64,000 nt of DNA from Chryseobacterium sp. JV274 (GTDB lineage Bacteria; Bacteroidota; Bacteroidia; Flavobacteriales; Weeksellaceae), in the NCBI RefSeq assembly GCF_903969135.1, contig NZ_LR824569.1, forward strand, positions 2,687,001-2,751,000, written 5' to 3'. The notes under the pieces were generated by a model that saw nothing but the letters and a program-made list of their open reading frames with translations, was not told the DNA's origin and ran no database searches. Shown here one piece after another: positions 15,877-25,006 of this stretch. Numbering within the stretch: position 1 is the first letter of the stretch; each line of letters starts with the position of its first letter. The position numbers and the translations under genes were made by a program.

Positions 15877-17364
15877 ATGGATTCTAAAAAATTAACGTTA
15901 AGCAACGGCGCACCTTACTTTGAGCATCAGGATTCACAGACGGTAGGACCAAGAGGCCCGGTATTGCTGCAAGACTTTATTCTTCAGGAAAATCTTGCGC
16001 ATTTCGTTAGGGAAAGAATTCCTGAAAGGATTGTGCATGCTAAAGGAAGCGGTGCTTATGGAACTTTTACCGTAACCCATGACATCAGCCAGTACACAAA
16101 AGCAAAACTGTTCTCAAAAGTAGGAAATTCATGCAGAATGTTTGCCCGTTTTTCTACTGTAGGAGGAGAAAAAGGAAGCGCAGATACAGCGAGAGACCCT
16201 AGAGGTTTTGCTTTAAAATTTTATACAGAAGACGGAAACTGGGATCTTGTAGGAAACAATACTCCGGTATTCTTTATTAAGGATGCAAAAAAATTTCCGG
16301 ACTTTATTCATACTCAAAAAAGACTTCCAAAAACCAATTTAAAAAGCGCCACCATGATGTGGGATTTCTGGAGCTTAAATCCTGAATCGCTTCATCAGGT
16401 TCTTATATTAATGTCAGACAGAGGAACGCCTTACGGATACAGACATATGCATGGATTTGGGTCTCATACTTTCTCCATGATTAATGACAATAATGAAAGA
16501 GTATGGGTAAAATTCCACTTCAAAACCAAGCAGGGAGTGAAAAACTTCACTGATGAAGAAGCGGTAAAAATGGCCGGCGAAAATCCGGACTTCGCCCAGG
16601 AAGACCTTTGCAATGCTATTGAAAACGGAGACTTCCCGAAATGGACCCTGTATATCCAGGTGATGACTGAGGAACAGGCAAAAGACTTCAGATGGAATCC
16701 TTTTGATGTAACAAAAGTGTGGTTTCATGATGACTTCCCATTGATTGAGGTAGGAGAAATGGAACTTAATGAAGTTCCTGTTAATTATTTTGCTCATGTT
16801 GAACAATCTACTTTTTCACCAAGCAGCCTGATTAACGGAATTAGTTTCTCACCTGACAAAATGCTGCAGGGAAGACTATTTTCTTATCCTGATGCACACC
16901 GTTACAGAGTGGGTGTCAACGCACATCAACTGGAGGTGAACAGATGTCCTTTTGCGGTCAATAACTACCAGAGAGATGGCTATATGGCAGATTCAAGCTA
17001 CTATCAGGACAAACCGAATTACCATCCGAACAGTTTCGATGATATCAAAGCAGATTCTGATTACAAAGGTTTTGAGTATGAATTAGACAGTGCTCATGTA
17101 GCCAGTTATAACAGAAATGATAATGACAGCGATCATTATACTCAGCCGGGTCTGCTTTATTCAAAAGCAATGAACGCAGAAGACAGAGATCGTCTGATTC
17201 AAAATATTATCGGAAGCATGCAAGGCATCAGCGGGCCTAAAAAAGACGAGATTATCAACCGACAATTATGTCACTTTTTCCGTGCTAATATTGAGCTTGG
17301 CATGAAAGTAGCTTCTCAGTTAAATGTCAATATTGATGCAAATATGATGAATCATTCCAAATAA
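15877..17364 (+). CDS. katA: Catalase, monofunctional haem type (small subunit)
   Basis: Cytosolic haem enzyme decomposing hydrogen peroxide. 495 residues fits clade 1/3 small-subunit catalases. Catalytic H54 lies in RIVHAKGSGAYG, the distal Asn in LVGNNTPVFF, and the proximal haem ligand Y337 in RLFSYPDAHRYRVG; FARFSTVGGEKGSADTARD is the usual signature. Divergent from oxyR, which probably controls it. A long hairpin-terminator follows, so it is monocistronic. The gene symbol is a convention for this clade, not proven orthology. Confidence 0.95.
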   Translation: MDSKKLTLSNGAPYFEHQDSQTVGPRGPVLLQDFILQENLAHFVRERIPERIVHAKGSGAYGTFTVTHDISQYTKAKLFSKVGNSCRMFARFSTVGGEKGSADTARDPRGFALKFYTEDGNWDLVGNNTPVFFIKDAKKFPDFIHTQKRLPKTNLKSATMMWDFWSLNPESLHQVLILMSDRGTPYGYRHMHGFGSHTFSMINDNNERVWVKFHFKTKQGVKNFTDEEAVKMAGENPDFAQEDLCNAIENGDFPKWTLYIQVMTEEQAKDFRWNPFDVTKVWFHDDFPLIEVGEMELNEVPVNYFAHVEQSTFSPSSLINGISFSPDKMLQGRLFSYPDAHRYRVGVNAHQLEVNRCPFAVNNYQRDGYMADSSYYQDKPNYHPNSFDDIKADSDYKGFEYELDSAHVASYNRNDNDSDHYTQPGLLYSKAMNAEDRDRLIQNIIGSMQGISGPKKDEIINRQLCHFFRANIELGMKVASQLNVNIDANMMNHSK

Positions 17365-17382
17365 TCATATTGAATAATAAAT

Positions 17383-17424
17383 TAAAAAAAAGGAAAAAAA
17401 AATAATATTTTTTCCTTTTTTTTG
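17383..17424. terminator. AT-rich hairpin terminator after catalase
   Basis: AAAAAAAAGGAAAAAAAAT pairs with ATTTTTTCCTTTTTTTT around a short loop, ending in a long T-run. It is strong by length although only two G-C pairs are present. Confidence 0.7.
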
Positions 17425-17469
17425 TAAAAAATTCATAATTTGCAAAGGATGATATTTTAAAGTGGAAAA

Positions 17470-18237
17470 ATGAGTTACGAGAACATATTATTAAAAAAAG
17501 AAGATAAATTATCTATTATTACCATAAACAGACCTGGAAGTTTAAATGCTTTAAATGCAAAAACAATTCAGGAAATCAGTACCGCACTGGATGAGCTTAA
17601 CGCTGATACTTCCTGCAGGGTAATTATCCTTACCGGAAGTGGAGAAAAATCTTTTGTAGCAGGAGCTGATATCAAGGAGTTCAGCGACTTCGGACAGGAA
17701 AAAGCTGAAGAACTTGCAAGAAACGGACAAAATATATTGTTCAATAAAATTGAAAATATGTCTAAACCTATCATTGCAGCCGTAAACGGTTTTGCATTAG
17801 GCGGAGGTTTAGAGCTTGCCATGGCATGCCATATCAGATATGCATCGGAAAACGCCAGATTAGGACTTCCTGAAGTAACTCTTGGATTAATCCCGGGATA
17901 CGGAGGAACTCAAAGGCTTCCAAAGCTTGTAGGAAAAGGTATTGCCAATGAAATGATCTTCTCTGCCAAAATGATCCCTGCTCAAAAAGCAAAAGAGATC
18001 GGCCTGGTCAATGAAGTATACCCTATTGAAGAATTATTAACCAAAACGAAAGAATTAGCAAACACGATTGCCTACAATTCACCAATGGCAATATCCAAGG
18101 CTATAAATGCCGTAAATTTATCTGATACAGAGAAAGGTTTTGAAACTGAAATTAAATATTTCGGGCAACTTTTTGAAATGGAAGATAAGAAAGAAGGAGT
18201 TACTGCGTTTCTAGAGAAGAGAAAGCCTAACTTTTAA
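17470..18237 (+). CDS. Enoyl-CoA hydratase/isomerase (crotonase family)
   Basis: 255 residues, full crotonase length. The oxyanion-hole segments are AGADIKEF (about 64-71) and GFALGGG (108-113). Both catalytic glutamates of hydratases are present: E115 in GGGLELAMAC and E135 in LGLPEVTLG, so hydration of trans-2-enoyl-CoA in beta-oxidation or a related pathway is likely. Substrate range cannot be told. It is separated from catalase by a terminator; dCMP deaminase follows 54 bp later. Confidence 0.9.
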   Translation: MSYENILLKKEDKLSIITINRPGSLNALNAKTIQEISTALDELNADTSCRVIILTGSGEKSFVAGADIKEFSDFGQEKAEELARNGQNILFNKIENMSKPIIAAVNGFALGGGLELAMACHIRYASENARLGLPEVTLGLIPGYGGTQRLPKLVGKGIANEMIFSAKMIPAQKAKEIGLVNEVYPIEELLTKTKELANTIAYNSPMAISKAINAVNLSDTEKGFETEIKYFGQLFEMEDKKEGVTAFLEKRKPNF

Positions 18238-18291
18238 ATCTTTCTAAAAGATTTTAATCCAAATTATTTCGAAAAAAAACAATGCTGTGGT

Positions 18292-18714
18292 ATGAATAAG
18301 TTTGATAAAGCTTATCTAAAAATGGCTCAGGAATGGGCAAAACTCTCCTACTGTAAGAGAAAACAGGTGGGAGCTCTTATCGTAAAAGATAGGATGATTA
18401 TTTCAGATGGTTACAACGGGACTCCTTCGGGATTCGAAAACTGCTGTGAAGATGGAGAAGGGAAAACACACTGGTACGTATTGCATGCTGAAGCGAACGC
18501 TATATTAAAGCTGGCCGCTTCTACTCAATCTGCAAAAGGGGCAACGTTATATCTGACGCTGTCTCCCTGTAAAGAATGCAGCAAGCTGATTTTACAGGCA
18601 GGAATTGCGAGACTGGTGTATATTAATGAGTATTCAGATGACGATGGAATATCGTTCCTGAGAAACCATAACATTGAAATAGAACAAATATCGGACTGTG
18701 AACTAAAAAAATAA
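18292..18714 (+). CDS. Deoxycytidylate deaminase family protein
   Basis: 140 residues. Zinc-site motifs of the cytidine/dCMP deaminase fold are intact: H65-A-E67 (LHAEANAI) and P-C93-x-x-C96 (SPCKECSK). The N-terminus (MAQEWAKLSYCKRKQVGALI, then DGYNGTPSGFENCCED) is typical of dCMP deaminase/ComEB proteins, which convert dCMP to dUMP for dTTP synthesis. No transformation function is implied. xerD begins 6 bp downstream, so co-transcription is likely. Confidence 0.9.
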   Translation: MNKFDKAYLKMAQEWAKLSYCKRKQVGALIVKDRMIISDGYNGTPSGFENCCEDGEGKTHWYVLHAEANAILKLAASTQSAKGATLYLTLSPCKECSKLILQAGIARLVYINEYSDDDGISFLRNHNIEIEQISDCELKK

Positions 18715-18720
18715 GCACAA

Positions 18721-19635
18721 ATGACTTGGGATGAAAAGATCAAAGATTTTGAAATATTTCTTCGTTTCGAAAGAAATTTTTCAGAAAACACTCTCGACGC
18801 CTACGTTCGGGACATTAAGAAATTAAAAGATTATGCAAAAGAAGATCTGGCAAACGTCGGCCCAGATTCTATCGGTTACGAAAACCTGCAGGAATACATT
18901 TTCAATCTTTCTAAACAGAAATTCAGTGAGAGATCACAAGCAAGATGGATATCTTCCATCAAAGCCTTTTTCAAATTTCTGCTTGAAGATGAATATCGTG
19001 AAGACAATCCTGCGGCGTTACTTGAAGGCCCTAAATTGGGATTATACCTCCCTGATACCTTAAGCCTGCCTGATATCAACAAAATTATCACTGCTATTGA
19101 AGTCAATACAGATCTTGGAAAAAGAAACCACTGCATCATAGAGGTACTATATGGATGCGGACTTCGTGTTTCTGAACTCATTGATCTGAAGATCTCCAAT
19201 ATCAATTTTAAAGAGCAATACATCAAGGTAAACGGAAAAGGAAACAAAACCCGTTTTGTACCTTTGGCCGACTATACTGCTGATTTGCTTGAAAATTATA
19301 TCAAAGAGGTACGTTCTAAAGGTAAGATCAATAAGAAATATGAAGACACTCTCTTTTTGAACAGCCGTGGGACATCTATGTCCAGAGTGATTGTATTTCT
19401 TATCATTAAAGAACTTACAGATAAAGCAGGGGTTAACAAAAAAATATCTCCACACACCTTCAGACACTCATTTGCTACGCATTTACTGCAGAACGGAGCA
19501 GATCTCCGTTATATTCAGGAAATGCTGGGGCATTCCAGTATTACAACAACGGAAATCTATACGCATCTGAAGACGGAAGAATTAAGGGATGTTATTTTGA
19601 GTTATCACCCGAGAAATATTAATATTGCTCAATGA
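18721..19635 (+). CDS. xerD: Tyrosine recombinase XerD/XerC type
   Basis: 304 residues. SAM-like N-terminal core-binding domain (about 5-90), then the catalytic domain with R149 (GCGLRVSEL), K173 (NGKGNK), H245-x-x-R248 (PHTFRHSFATHLL), H271 (LGHSSITTT) and the nucleophile Y280 (EIYTH). All catalytic residues are present. Length and motifs fit the housekeeping recombinase resolving chromosome dimers at dif, not an integrase of a mobile element. XerC versus XerD cannot be settled here. The downstream gene overlaps it by 4 bp. Confidence 0.88.
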   Translation: MTWDEKIKDFEIFLRFERNFSENTLDAYVRDIKKLKDYAKEDLANVGPDSIGYENLQEYIFNLSKQKFSERSQARWISSIKAFFKFLLEDEYREDNPAALLEGPKLGLYLPDTLSLPDINKIITAIEVNTDLGKRNHCIIEVLYGCGLRVSELIDLKISNINFKEQYIKVNGKGNKTRFVPLADYTADLLENYIKEVRSKGKINKKYEDTLFLNSRGTSMSRVIVFLIIKELTDKAGVNKKISPHTFRHSFATHLLQNGADLRYIQEMLGHSSITTTEIYTHLKTEELRDVILSYHPRNINIAQ

Positions 19636-20144
19636 AACTATTGAAATATTGCCCAAGCTGTGGCAAAGAGTCCTTACACTGGGACGGCGAAAAGAAATGG
19701 AGCTGTCCGGAATGTGGTTTTACTTTGTATAATAATGTGGCAGGCGCCGTGGCGGTTGTCATCAGATGTGGTAACGAAATTTACCTTACCCGAAGAAACA
19801 GAGATCCTAAAAAAGGAAAACTTGATCTTGCCGGAGGATTCGTTGACCCTAAAGAAAGTGCAGAGGAAACCTGTAAAAGAGAACTTTTTGAAGAACTTCA
19901 GCTTGATATCGATATTTCTAACCTGAAATACCTTACCAGCCTTCCAAACATCTATCAATACAAAGAAATTGATTACAATACCATCGATCTCTTTTATGAG
20001 TATAATGTTTCGGAAAAGTTTGAGGTAAATCTTGAACTCTCAGAGATCTCAGAAGCAGTATGGATTCCTTTACAGGAGCTAGACCTTGAAGATATTGCCT
20101 TTGATTCTCAGAAGAGATTTTTTGAGAGCTATTTAAAGAAATAA
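19632..20144 (+). CDS. NUDIX hydrolase with N-terminal zinc ribbon
   Basis: 170 residues. A four-cysteine zinc ribbon (CPSCGKE...CPECGF) precedes the NUDIX domain, as in NADH pyrophosphatase NudC-like and related proteins. The NUDIX box is GGFVDPKESAEETCKRELFE then ELQLD: the REL-x-EE core is present, but the conserved Gly near its end is Gln. Substrate is unknown; a nucleoside-diphosphate-linked compound is expected. The ATG overlaps the xerD stop (ATGA), implying translational coupling. Confidence 0.88.
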   Translation: MKLLKYCPSCGKESLHWDGEKKWSCPECGFTLYNNVAGAVAVVIRCGNEIYLTRRNRDPKKGKLDLAGGFVDPKESAEETCKRELFEELQLDIDISNLKYLTSLPNIYQYKEIDYNTIDLFYEYNVSEKFEVNLELSEISEAVWIPLQELDLEDIAFDSQKRFFESYLKK

Positions 20145-20160
20145 TTTTTGTAATATATTC

Positions 20161-20236
20161 TCTCGCAGAGTTTGTAGATTAAGCAGATTGTTAAAACACA
20201 TTCATCTGCCGGTCTGCAAAATCTGCGAGAGTTTTT
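20161..20236. repeat. Long imperfect palindrome acting as probable terminator
   Basis: Exact outer arms TCTCGCAGA (20161-20169) and TCTGCGAGA (20222-20230) enclose imperfect inner arms (TTTGTAGATTAAGCAGAT against ATCTGCCGGTCTGCAAA), followed by six T. The CGCAGA-GCAGAT wording is like interspersed palindromes of this genus. It could terminate the NUDIX transcript. Confidence 0.65.
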
Positions 20237-20327
20237 TATTTTATGATAATCTTAAAATAATATAACAGAAGAATAAAGCATTGAAAATAAGCTATCTCTT
20301 TTATTTTTTCCCGCTTTATTTTAGATA

Positions 20328-20786
20328 CTAATAAGTCTTCGTTTTCAGCATTTCTTCAAAATACTGAATCAACAGTGCTCTTTCTGCTTCTGAAAGATTA
20401 GCTTCTTTATGATAGACAATATAACCCGGCATTGGCATTGCTTTGCTTTGGATAGTCTGAATAGATTTAGTGATCATATCCTTCTTCAAATCCTTATTAT
20501 ACGTTTCCCAGGTAGAAAAGTTAAGGTGTTCTCTTCCTTCATTTACATGGCTTTTTACAGACCATGATACAGGTGCAATAAAAGCATATTTCGGGTAAAC
20601 TGTTTCATTGGAATGGCAGTCATAACACGCATTTTTAAGCAGTGTTCTGATTTTTTCAGGTGCTTTCCTTGCATCAACGAAGTTCGCAGCAGAATCAACC
20701 GGTTTATTGATTCTATCAATAGGAAAAAACTGGATCAGGGCAAAACCCACCAATATCCAAAATATGATTTTCTTAGCCATTTTCAT
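20328..20786 (-). CDS. Haem-binding (Haem_bd) domain protein
   Basis: 152 residues. An N-terminal membrane anchor or signal (about 5-21) and one c-type haem motif C54-Y-D-C57-H58, followed by the PKYAFIAPVSW context of the Haem_bd family (cytochrome-c-like proteins of Bacteroidota). The C-terminal part (AMPMPGYIVYHKEANLSEAE) fits the axial-methionine region. Probably periplasmic electron-transfer or haem protein. It starts 4 bp after the preceding lipoprotein gene, so the two are likely co-transcribed. Confidence 0.85.
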   Translation of the reverse strand: MKMAKKIIFWILVGFALIQFFPIDRINKPVDSAANFVDARKAPEKIRTLLKNACYDCHSNETVYPKYAFIAPVSWSVKSHVNEGREHLNFSTWETYNKDLKKDMITKSIQTIQSKAMPMPGYIVYHKEANLSEAERALLIQYFEEMLKTKTY

Positions 20787-20790
20787 CTGC

Positions 20791-22590
20791 TTACTTTGCC
20801 GGAGTTAAAACAGCATTACCGGATTTAAATTCTTTTTTCAGCGGTTCCTTCGTTACCGTAGGTGTTACAGGCTGCGGAGTTTCTGATGCTGGAACAGAGG
20901 TTGATGTGGGTGCCGGAGCTCCCGATGTTGATTTAGGACTGTCAAGTGTTCTGGTATCCTTCAGATCCCAGTCTTCTCTTGTTTCCCACAATCCTCTTAC
21001 GATTACTTTTTTATGGAAGATATAAGCATCTTCAGCAAATATATCGTTAGCGAAATCTGCTTCATCCCAATATTTATTCCCGTTATTATCTACCAGAATT
21101 CTTACAATATATTCTGCAGGTCTCAATATATCAAATTTTACCTTGTCTCCTTTTATATATTTCTGATAGGCAATTTTATCTGAAGAATCGATCAGTTGAA
21201 TCCAATAATTTGCTTCCGGAGCATTGGTAATAGAGAACTCAACACTTCCAAACTGATCTGCTTTAGCAACATCAAAGTCGAAACGCTTTGACTGGCTGTT
21301 TTTTGCATAGTACGAAGATACGGTTTCCTTAGGAACAGTAAGTTCATAGCTTTTTCCCATCACAAAATCTGATTGAACATGGATCTGATAAGGATTTGTT
21401 TCTGAAATTTTAGCAGTGAACGGTAAAGTTGTTAAACTGTCACCTTTGATCTTTAATGTCCATTTTGAAGGATCAATTTTATCTACAATATAGTTTGATG
21501 CAAGCTTTAAATCTGCTTTTGGAGCGATTGAAGTTCCGTCATTATCGCTCACGACATCCATCGCATTCTTCTTATTATATCTGTAAAATAAAGAAACGCT
21601 ATAGGCACTATCTTTTTTGGGACCTTTATTATGAGTAAATGTGAGTTTTTCATTCGCTGTCTGCCCCACATCATCTTTTACTGCATCAAACCAGATTCTG
21701 ACAGAGTCGGATTTTGGGTTATGCATTATTTTGATATCTTTTATTTTCTCATTCAGTGACTGAACTTTTACTTCATCTGGATTTCCTTCAAATGACATTA
21801 AAATCCCACCTGCAATTTCTTTCATTTCTGAATATTTCACTGCTTTTCTGGAAGGATATACTTTCAAATTCAATCCTGAAATAGATTTCTCTACATTGAT
21901 GGGATCTTTCTGGAATCCAACCTTTTCTTTTCCTGGGTCATACATAGAATTTCCATTCTCGTCGTCAAAAGCAATAATTTTATATTTTCCAGGAGTCAGA
22001 TAATTCAATTCATAATACCCGTCTTCATCTACCTTGGTGATATAGTAAGGTTTTTTCTTATAATCCATCGTATCTTTTACCTGATACAATCCTACCACAA
22101 GCTTATTTTCCGTTGTTGTTCCCGTTTTCTTTTTAATATCCATTGCATCTTTTACCTCACCACTGATGTAAAGATCATCCAGTTTGTCTCCTGTAGAAAA
22201 AGCAAAATTGAAATACCTCAGTATATTCGACTCGTTATTATCTACAATGGAATTTCCGAAATTAAAATTATACGTTGTATTCGCCTGAAGAGTATCAGTC
22301 CATTGGATCAGCACAAATTTGTTGGCTATATTCGAAGGAAGAATTCTCGTTATCCCTTTAATAGGTGGTGAAATAATCAGGTTTTTATTGATGTCCTTCA
22401 ATGTTACATATTCATCAAAATCCAGACGGAGCTCGTGAATATCTTTTTTGACATTAATTCTTGTAGTATCAATGTTTGAACTTAAAAACCTTGGTGCTAA
22501 AGTATCTTTAGGCCCTCCGACAGGAGATCCCACTCTTGCACATGAATGTACAAGAAAACAGATAACAAATAATAAAAGAAACCTTTTCAT
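20791..22590 (-). CDS. Ig-like (Big_5) domain lipoprotein
   Basis: About 599 residues from the ATG at 22590, chosen because MKRFLLLFVICFLVHSC gives a clean lipoprotein signal with lipobox LVHSC; a longer frame would overlap the upstream gene. The mature start (CARVGSPVGGPKDTLAPRFL) is the hallmark of Bacteroidota Big_5 lipoproteins. An N-terminal Ig-like domain follows (to about 140), then repetitive beta-sandwich segments and a Pro/Thr/Ser-rich C-terminus. Expected at the outer membrane facing the periplasm; role unknown. Confidence 0.88.
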   Translation of the reverse strand: MKRFLLLFVICFLVHSCARVGSPVGGPKDTLAPRFLSSNIDTTRINVKKDIHELRLDFDEYVTLKDINKNLIISPPIKGITRILPSNIANKFVLIQWTDTLQANTTYNFNFGNSIVDNNESNILRYFNFAFSTGDKLDDLYISGEVKDAMDIKKKTGTTTENKLVVGLYQVKDTMDYKKKPYYITKVDEDGYYELNYLTPGKYKIIAFDDENGNSMYDPGKEKVGFQKDPINVEKSISGLNLKVYPSRKAVKYSEMKEIAGGILMSFEGNPDEVKVQSLNEKIKDIKIMHNPKSDSVRIWFDAVKDDVGQTANEKLTFTHNKGPKKDSAYSVSLFYRYNKKNAMDVVSDNDGTSIAPKADLKLASNYIVDKIDPSKWTLKIKGDSLTTLPFTAKISETNPYQIHVQSDFVMGKSYELTVPKETVSSYYAKNSQSKRFDFDVAKADQFGSVEFSITNAPEANYWIQLIDSSDKIAYQKYIKGDKVKFDILRPAEYIVRILVDNNGNKYWDEADFANDIFAEDAYIFHKKVIVRGLWETREDWDLKDTRTLDSPKSTSGAPAPTSTSVPASETPQPVTPTVTKEPLKKEFKSGNAVLTPAK

Positions 22591-22615
22591 GAAAATGTTT
22601 AAGCAAAAATAAACA

Positions 22616-23878
22616 TTATTCTCCAAAAACTTCCTGTCCGGAATTTAAAGTATCTTTATTATCATGCATAACGGTGTGCAACTTCTCCTTCTGTAAAGGA
22701 AAATCCTCAAATAATCCGGATAACGCAAGAGCTGTATATACTTTGTTTGAATATTTGTTTCCGATAGCCACGATGGTAACTTTAGATTTTAAAAGGTGGG
22801 CAAATACAGAGTTTGTGCCATGCCACCATCCGTTGTGATACGTCAGCTTTTCGCCATTATCAAAAATTTTCATCCTGAATCCTAATCCATAATTATTCAT
22901 TCCTGACTTTTCATTGCTGTAAGGAGCGAAAACCATCTCCATGAGTTCCGGTTTCAGGAAATTTTTCGAAAACATTGCTTTTGAAAAATTGTACAAATCT
23001 CTTGGAGTAGTATATACATTTTTGTCACCATAAATAAGATCTAATCTGTCTAAAGGATACAGTTTATTTCCCCCATAATAGAATGACTGAGAGGCTGTAG
23101 GAATATCTTTTTCCTGGAAAATGTAAGTATTATTCATTTTCAAGGGTGTGAAAACCATTTCTTTCATCGCCTGCGGGAAAGGAGTTTTTGTTATTTTTTC
23201 AACCAATAAGGCCAATAGAGCAAAATTGGTATTACAGTACATAAATCCTGTATCGGTATCTCTCGCCAGATCTGGTTTGTATTTGATAATCATATTCAAT
23301 ACATCCTGATTCGTAATAAACGGTTTTGAAAGTTCTGCCGGTGCAGGCTGTATTTTGGTGATAAAATATTCGTATTTCGGAAGACCGCTTCTTTGATCCA
23401 ATAAAGTCTGAACAGTAACATCGGGATATGGAAATCCTGGAAAAAACTGAGTAAGATGATCTGTAAGTTTTATTTTTCCAGCCTCAATCAGCTTCATCAT
23501 TGCCATTGCCGTTAAAGTCTTTGAAACCGAAGCTACATGCAACGGTGTATTTTTATCAATCGCCATCTGATTGCCTTCTCTTCCAAAACCTCTGTAATTT
23601 TCGTAAAGAATTTCATCGCCCTTAGCAACCAGAATTCCTCCGCTAAGGTTGCCTTCTTCCCATATTTTTTTGTAATACTGATCTATATAGCTTATTGTTG
23701 TCTGCCTGTTCAGAAGCTGCCCATCACCTTTCGTGAAAATATCTCCCAGATCTACGTTTCCATAGTTGGGAAGATTGGTCGTATTTTCAGCTGAAACTTC
23801 TTTGGCTTCAGACTTTTTTTTACAAGAAAATATTGCTAAAAGAACAGTTAGGATAAGTATAAAATTACGCTTCGTCAT
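22616..23878 (-). CDS. Serine hydrolase, class C beta-lactamase/DD-peptidase fold lipoprotein
   Basis: About 420 residues from the ATG at 23878 (MTKRNFILILTVLLAIFSC), a lipoprotein signal with lipobox AIFSC. The Ser-x-x-Lys motif is S117-V-S-K120 (HVASVSKTLTAM), the second motif is Y-C-N (FMYCNTNFA), and the third is H-N-G (YHNGWWHG). These are the catalytic elements of the AmpC/EstB/DD-peptidase family. Such lipoproteins are usually esterases or peptidases; nothing here shows it is a resistance enzyme. It ends 25 bp before the Big_5 lipoprotein start. Confidence 0.88.
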   Translation of the reverse strand: MTKRNFILILTVLLAIFSCKKKSEAKEVSAENTTNLPNYGNVDLGDIFTKGDGQLLNRQTTISYIDQYYKKIWEEGNLSGGILVAKGDEILYENYRGFGREGNQMAIDKNTPLHVASVSKTLTAMAMMKLIEAGKIKLTDHLTQFFPGFPYPDVTVQTLLDQRSGLPKYEYFITKIQPAPAELSKPFITNQDVLNMIIKYKPDLARDTDTGFMYCNTNFALLALLVEKITKTPFPQAMKEMVFTPLKMNNTYIFQEKDIPTASQSFYYGGNKLYPLDRLDLIYGDKNVYTTPRDLYNFSKAMFSKNFLKPELMEMVFAPYSNEKSGMNNYGLGFRMKIFDNGEKLTYHNGWWHGTNSVFAHLLKSKVTIVAIGNKYSNKVYTALALSGLFEDFPLQKEKLHTVMHDNKDTLNSGQEVFGE

Positions 23879-24020
23879 GAGATTCAAAATGAGCGGCAAT
23901 TTAATAAAACTCAAAAATAAATAATAAACATGAAAGGGACATTATGAATTATTTAACATAAATGAAGGGAGATATAAAATTTGGAAGGACAAAATCGCGA
24001 AAAAGTGAAAGTTAATAAAA

Positions 24021-24047
24021 AAGCGAATTCACTTTTTGTAAATTCGC
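24021..24047 (-). terminator. Intrinsic terminator of the hydroxyacid dehydrogenase gene
   Basis: On the minus strand GCGAATT and AATTCGC pair around an 11-nt loop and are followed by TTTTTT. It lies 25 bases after the stop. Confidence 0.65.
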
Positions 24048-24071
24048 CTTTTATCTTTTATTTTTCATTGT

Positions 24072-25001
24072 TTAACAATGTGAAGCTACAATTTTATCTA
24101 CAATAAACTGAGCCAACTTTTCTTTGCTCTGGTGTGTCCACCCGGCAATGTGTGGTGTTACAATGGCTTTTTCACATTCAAGAAGGTATTTTAAATCTTC
24201 ATTTTCAGTTTCAATATGCTCGAAAGAAGATTTTTCGTATTCTAATACATCCAGACAGGCACCTTTTACTTTTCCAGATTTCAACGCTTCTACTAAATAT
24301 TTAGTTTTCACATTCTTTCCTCTTGCCGTATTGACAAAATAGAAGTTGTTTTTCATTTCTGCAATGAATGTTTCATCTATAAGATAATGCGTTTCTGAAG
24401 TCAAAGGAATATGTAAGCTTACAACCTCAGCAGACTGTTTCAGCTCTTCCAGAGAAACCTGTATTGCATATTCATCCGAAAGGCCGGGAAGTATATCATG
24501 GAAGATCACTTTACATCCGAATCCTGAAAGCCTTTTAGCTGTAGCTTTCCCCATATTTCCATATCCGATAAGCCCTACAGTTTTCCCCAGCAATTCATCT
24601 CCTCTGTTTTCTTCACGTTTCCAGATCCCATTTTTCACTTCCTGAGAGGCAATAAAAAGTCTGTTCATGATCACAAGCAGCATTCCTACCACATGTTCTG
24701 CTACGGAATCTCTGTTTCCTTCCGGAGAATTGATCAGTTGGATTCCCAGTTTTTCAGCAACAGGAATATCTATGTTTTCCATTCCGGCTCCTACCCTTGC
24801 AATAAATTTCAGGTTCTTACCCTTCTCCAGAAAATTTTGGTCTAAAGGAATACGACTTCTGATAATAATCCCGTCGTAATTTTCAATTTTATTGCAAACC
24901 TCATCATAAGACGATGTAAAATCCTCTTCCAATATAAAATTCTGAGCCAAAAGCTGCTCAGTGATAAGAGGATGATTTTTATCTAAAAGAAGTATTTTCA
25001 T
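24072..25001 (-). CDS. D-2-hydroxyacid dehydrogenase (phosphoglycerate dehydrogenase-like)
   Basis: 309 residues, NAD-dependent. Rossmann motif GLIGYGNMGKATAKRL (about 143-158). Catalytic residues R227 (FVNTARG), E254 (DVLEYE) and H284 (TPHIAGWTH). There is no ACT domain, so if it is a SerA-type 3-phosphoglycerate dehydrogenase it is the short form; other 2-hydroxyacids remain possible. Single gene, closed by its own terminator; its upstream region is the left end of the GxxExxY repeat unit. Confidence 0.88.
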   Translation of the reverse strand: MKILLLDKNHPLITEQLLAQNFILEEDFTSSYDEVCNKIENYDGIIIRSRIPLDQNFLEKGKNLKFIARVGAGMENIDIPVAEKLGIQLINSPEGNRDSVAEHVVGMLLVIMNRLFIASQEVKNGIWKREENRGDELLGKTVGLIGYGNMGKATAKRLSGFGCKVIFHDILPGLSDEYAIQVSLEELKQSAEVVSLHIPLTSETHYLIDETFIAEMKNNFYFVNTARGKNVKTKYLVEALKSGKVKGACLDVLEYEKSSFEHIETENEDLKYLLECEKAIVTPHIAGWTHQSKEKLAQFIVDKIVASHC

Positions 25002-25006
25002 AATTT

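Noticed and set aside
18721..19635. Tyrosine recombinase as sign of a genomic island
   Set aside because: Its length, motifs and neighbours fit a housekeeping Xer recombinase; no att sites, tRNA or phage genes are nearby.
22616..23878. Serine hydrolase as a beta-lactamase resistance gene
   Set aside because: Motifs are shared by esterases and DD-peptidases of the same fold; lipoprotein anchoring and context do not point to resistance.
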